Assembly: GCA_031553435.1 (NCBI GenBank)
Contig: JAVBLQ010000144.1
Coordinates: 1 to 5,432, forward strand
Length of the DNA stretch: 5,432 bases
Direction of reading: 5' to 3'
DNA from: JAVBLQ01 sp031553435
GTDB lineage: Bacteria > Bacteroidota > Bacteroidia > Bacteroidales > Azobacteroidaceae
Shown: positions 5,127 to 5,432 of the stretch, piece after piece
Layout: each line of letters starts with the position of its first letter
Numbering within the stretch: position 1 is the first letter of the stretch
Notes under the pieces: generated by a model
Told to the model about the DNA's origin: nothing
The model's input: the letters and a program-made list of their open reading frames with translations, nothing else
Database searches by the model: none
Translations under genes and position numbers: made by a program

Positions 5127-5432
5127 CTATTTCTTTTCCAAAGCTTTAATACGAGCTTCCAATTGTTCGATGATTTTTTGTTGATCCTGGATAGCTTTTA
5201 CTAATAACGGAGTTACTTTTCCGTAATCAACACCCCAAGGGTTTTCCTGAGCATCATCACCACCTACACTTACAGCTTCGGGATATACTTCGTATAAATC
5301 TTGAGCTAAGAAACCGGTTTGAACAGTTTTTGTTTCATCGCTTTTGAAGTTGTAGTCTTTGACGCTGATTTTCATGAGGTCAGCAAGGCTGTAGTGAGTG
5401 TTTGTAATGTTTTCTTTGAGGCGTTTGTCGGA
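5127..5432 (-). CDS. Tail fiber domain / S74 intramolecular chaperone protein, C-terminal part (5' end outside window)
   Basis: The last 101 residues of a larger protein are visible; the frame is open to the window edge. It begins exactly at SDKRLKENI, the conserved start of the endosialidase-type intramolecular chaperone (peptidase S74) domain. The Ser at visible position 1 and Lys at position 6 match the Ser-Lys pair used for self-cleavage in phage endosialidases. TGFLAQDLYEVYPEAV (about 39-54) is the second family motif, then DYGKVTPLLVKAIQDQQ leads into a C-terminal coiled coil (IIEQLEARIKALEKK). In phages this domain trimerises the fibre and is then cut off. In Bacteroidota it often ends large host-encoded surface proteins, and the visible part cannot tell a prophage from a host gene. 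No other phage gene is seen nearby. An internal ATG (5375-5373) is not taken as the start because it lies after the catalytic motif. Confidence 0.9.
   Translation of the reverse strand, partial: SDKRLKENITNTHYSLADLMKISVKDYNFKSDETKTVQTGFLAQDLYEVYPEAVSVGGDDAQENPWGVDYGKVTPLLVKAIQDQQKIIEQLEARIKALEKK

Noticed and set aside
4867..5149. Short open frames on both strands across the pectin esterase/S74 intergenic region (76, 68 and 77 codons)
   Set aside because: They overlap each other on opposite strands, have no motif or plausible start signal, and the region is better explained by RNA helices and a terminator.

Overview
The window looks like an accessory stretch of a Bacteroidota chromosome, most likely a Bacteroidales-type gut or plant-litter polysaccharide degrader. 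This rests on AT-rich intergenic DNA, two good matches to the Bacteroidota promoter pattern (a TTTG-like -33 box and a TAnnTTTG -7 box), a modular secreted pectin-active esterase, a short NlpE-type lipoprotein and a host-style S74 'tail fiber domain' protein. Genus cannot be fixed from sequence reading alone.

Layout. (1) 33-1333, plus strand: a two-gene unit of yaaA (peroxide stress, DUF328) and a GNAT acetyltransferase separated by 2 bp. (2) 1361-1774, minus strand: a four-helix DUF1761 membrane protein with its own promoter. (3) 1775-2589: an 815-bp stretch with no intact gene. It holds the 3' relic of a hexapeptide-repeat acetyltransferase (about 1831-1938), which overlaps the DUF1761 promoter, and a tandem array of about six 41-bp units (2051-2292) whose junctions are perfect 17-bp palindromes. 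(4) 2590-3063, plus strand: a small NlpE-like lipoprotein. (5) 3084-4844, minus strand: a secreted two-domain enzyme with an N-terminal SGNH/rhamnogalacturonan-acetylesterase-like (CE12-type) domain and a C-terminal pectin methylesterase (CE8) domain. (6) 4863-5126: an intergenic region that can fold into a three-way-junction RNA followed by a terminator-like hairpin and T-tract on the plus strand, a strong candidate for an unannotated small RNA gene, and then a 12-bp perfect inverted repeat. (7) 5127-5432, minus strand: the C-terminal end of a protein with an S74 intramolecular chaperone (endosialidase-type) domain, cut by the window edge.

How the genes relate. Only yaaA and the GNAT gene look co-transcribed. 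The others are single genes in convergent or divergent arrangement, so no pathway is shared across the window. The esterase fits removal of acetyl and methyl decorations from pectin before backbone cleavage, but no lyase, glycoside hydrolase or SusC/SusD pair is visible here. The items most worth following up are the candidate RNA at 4934-5082 and the palindromic 41-bp array.
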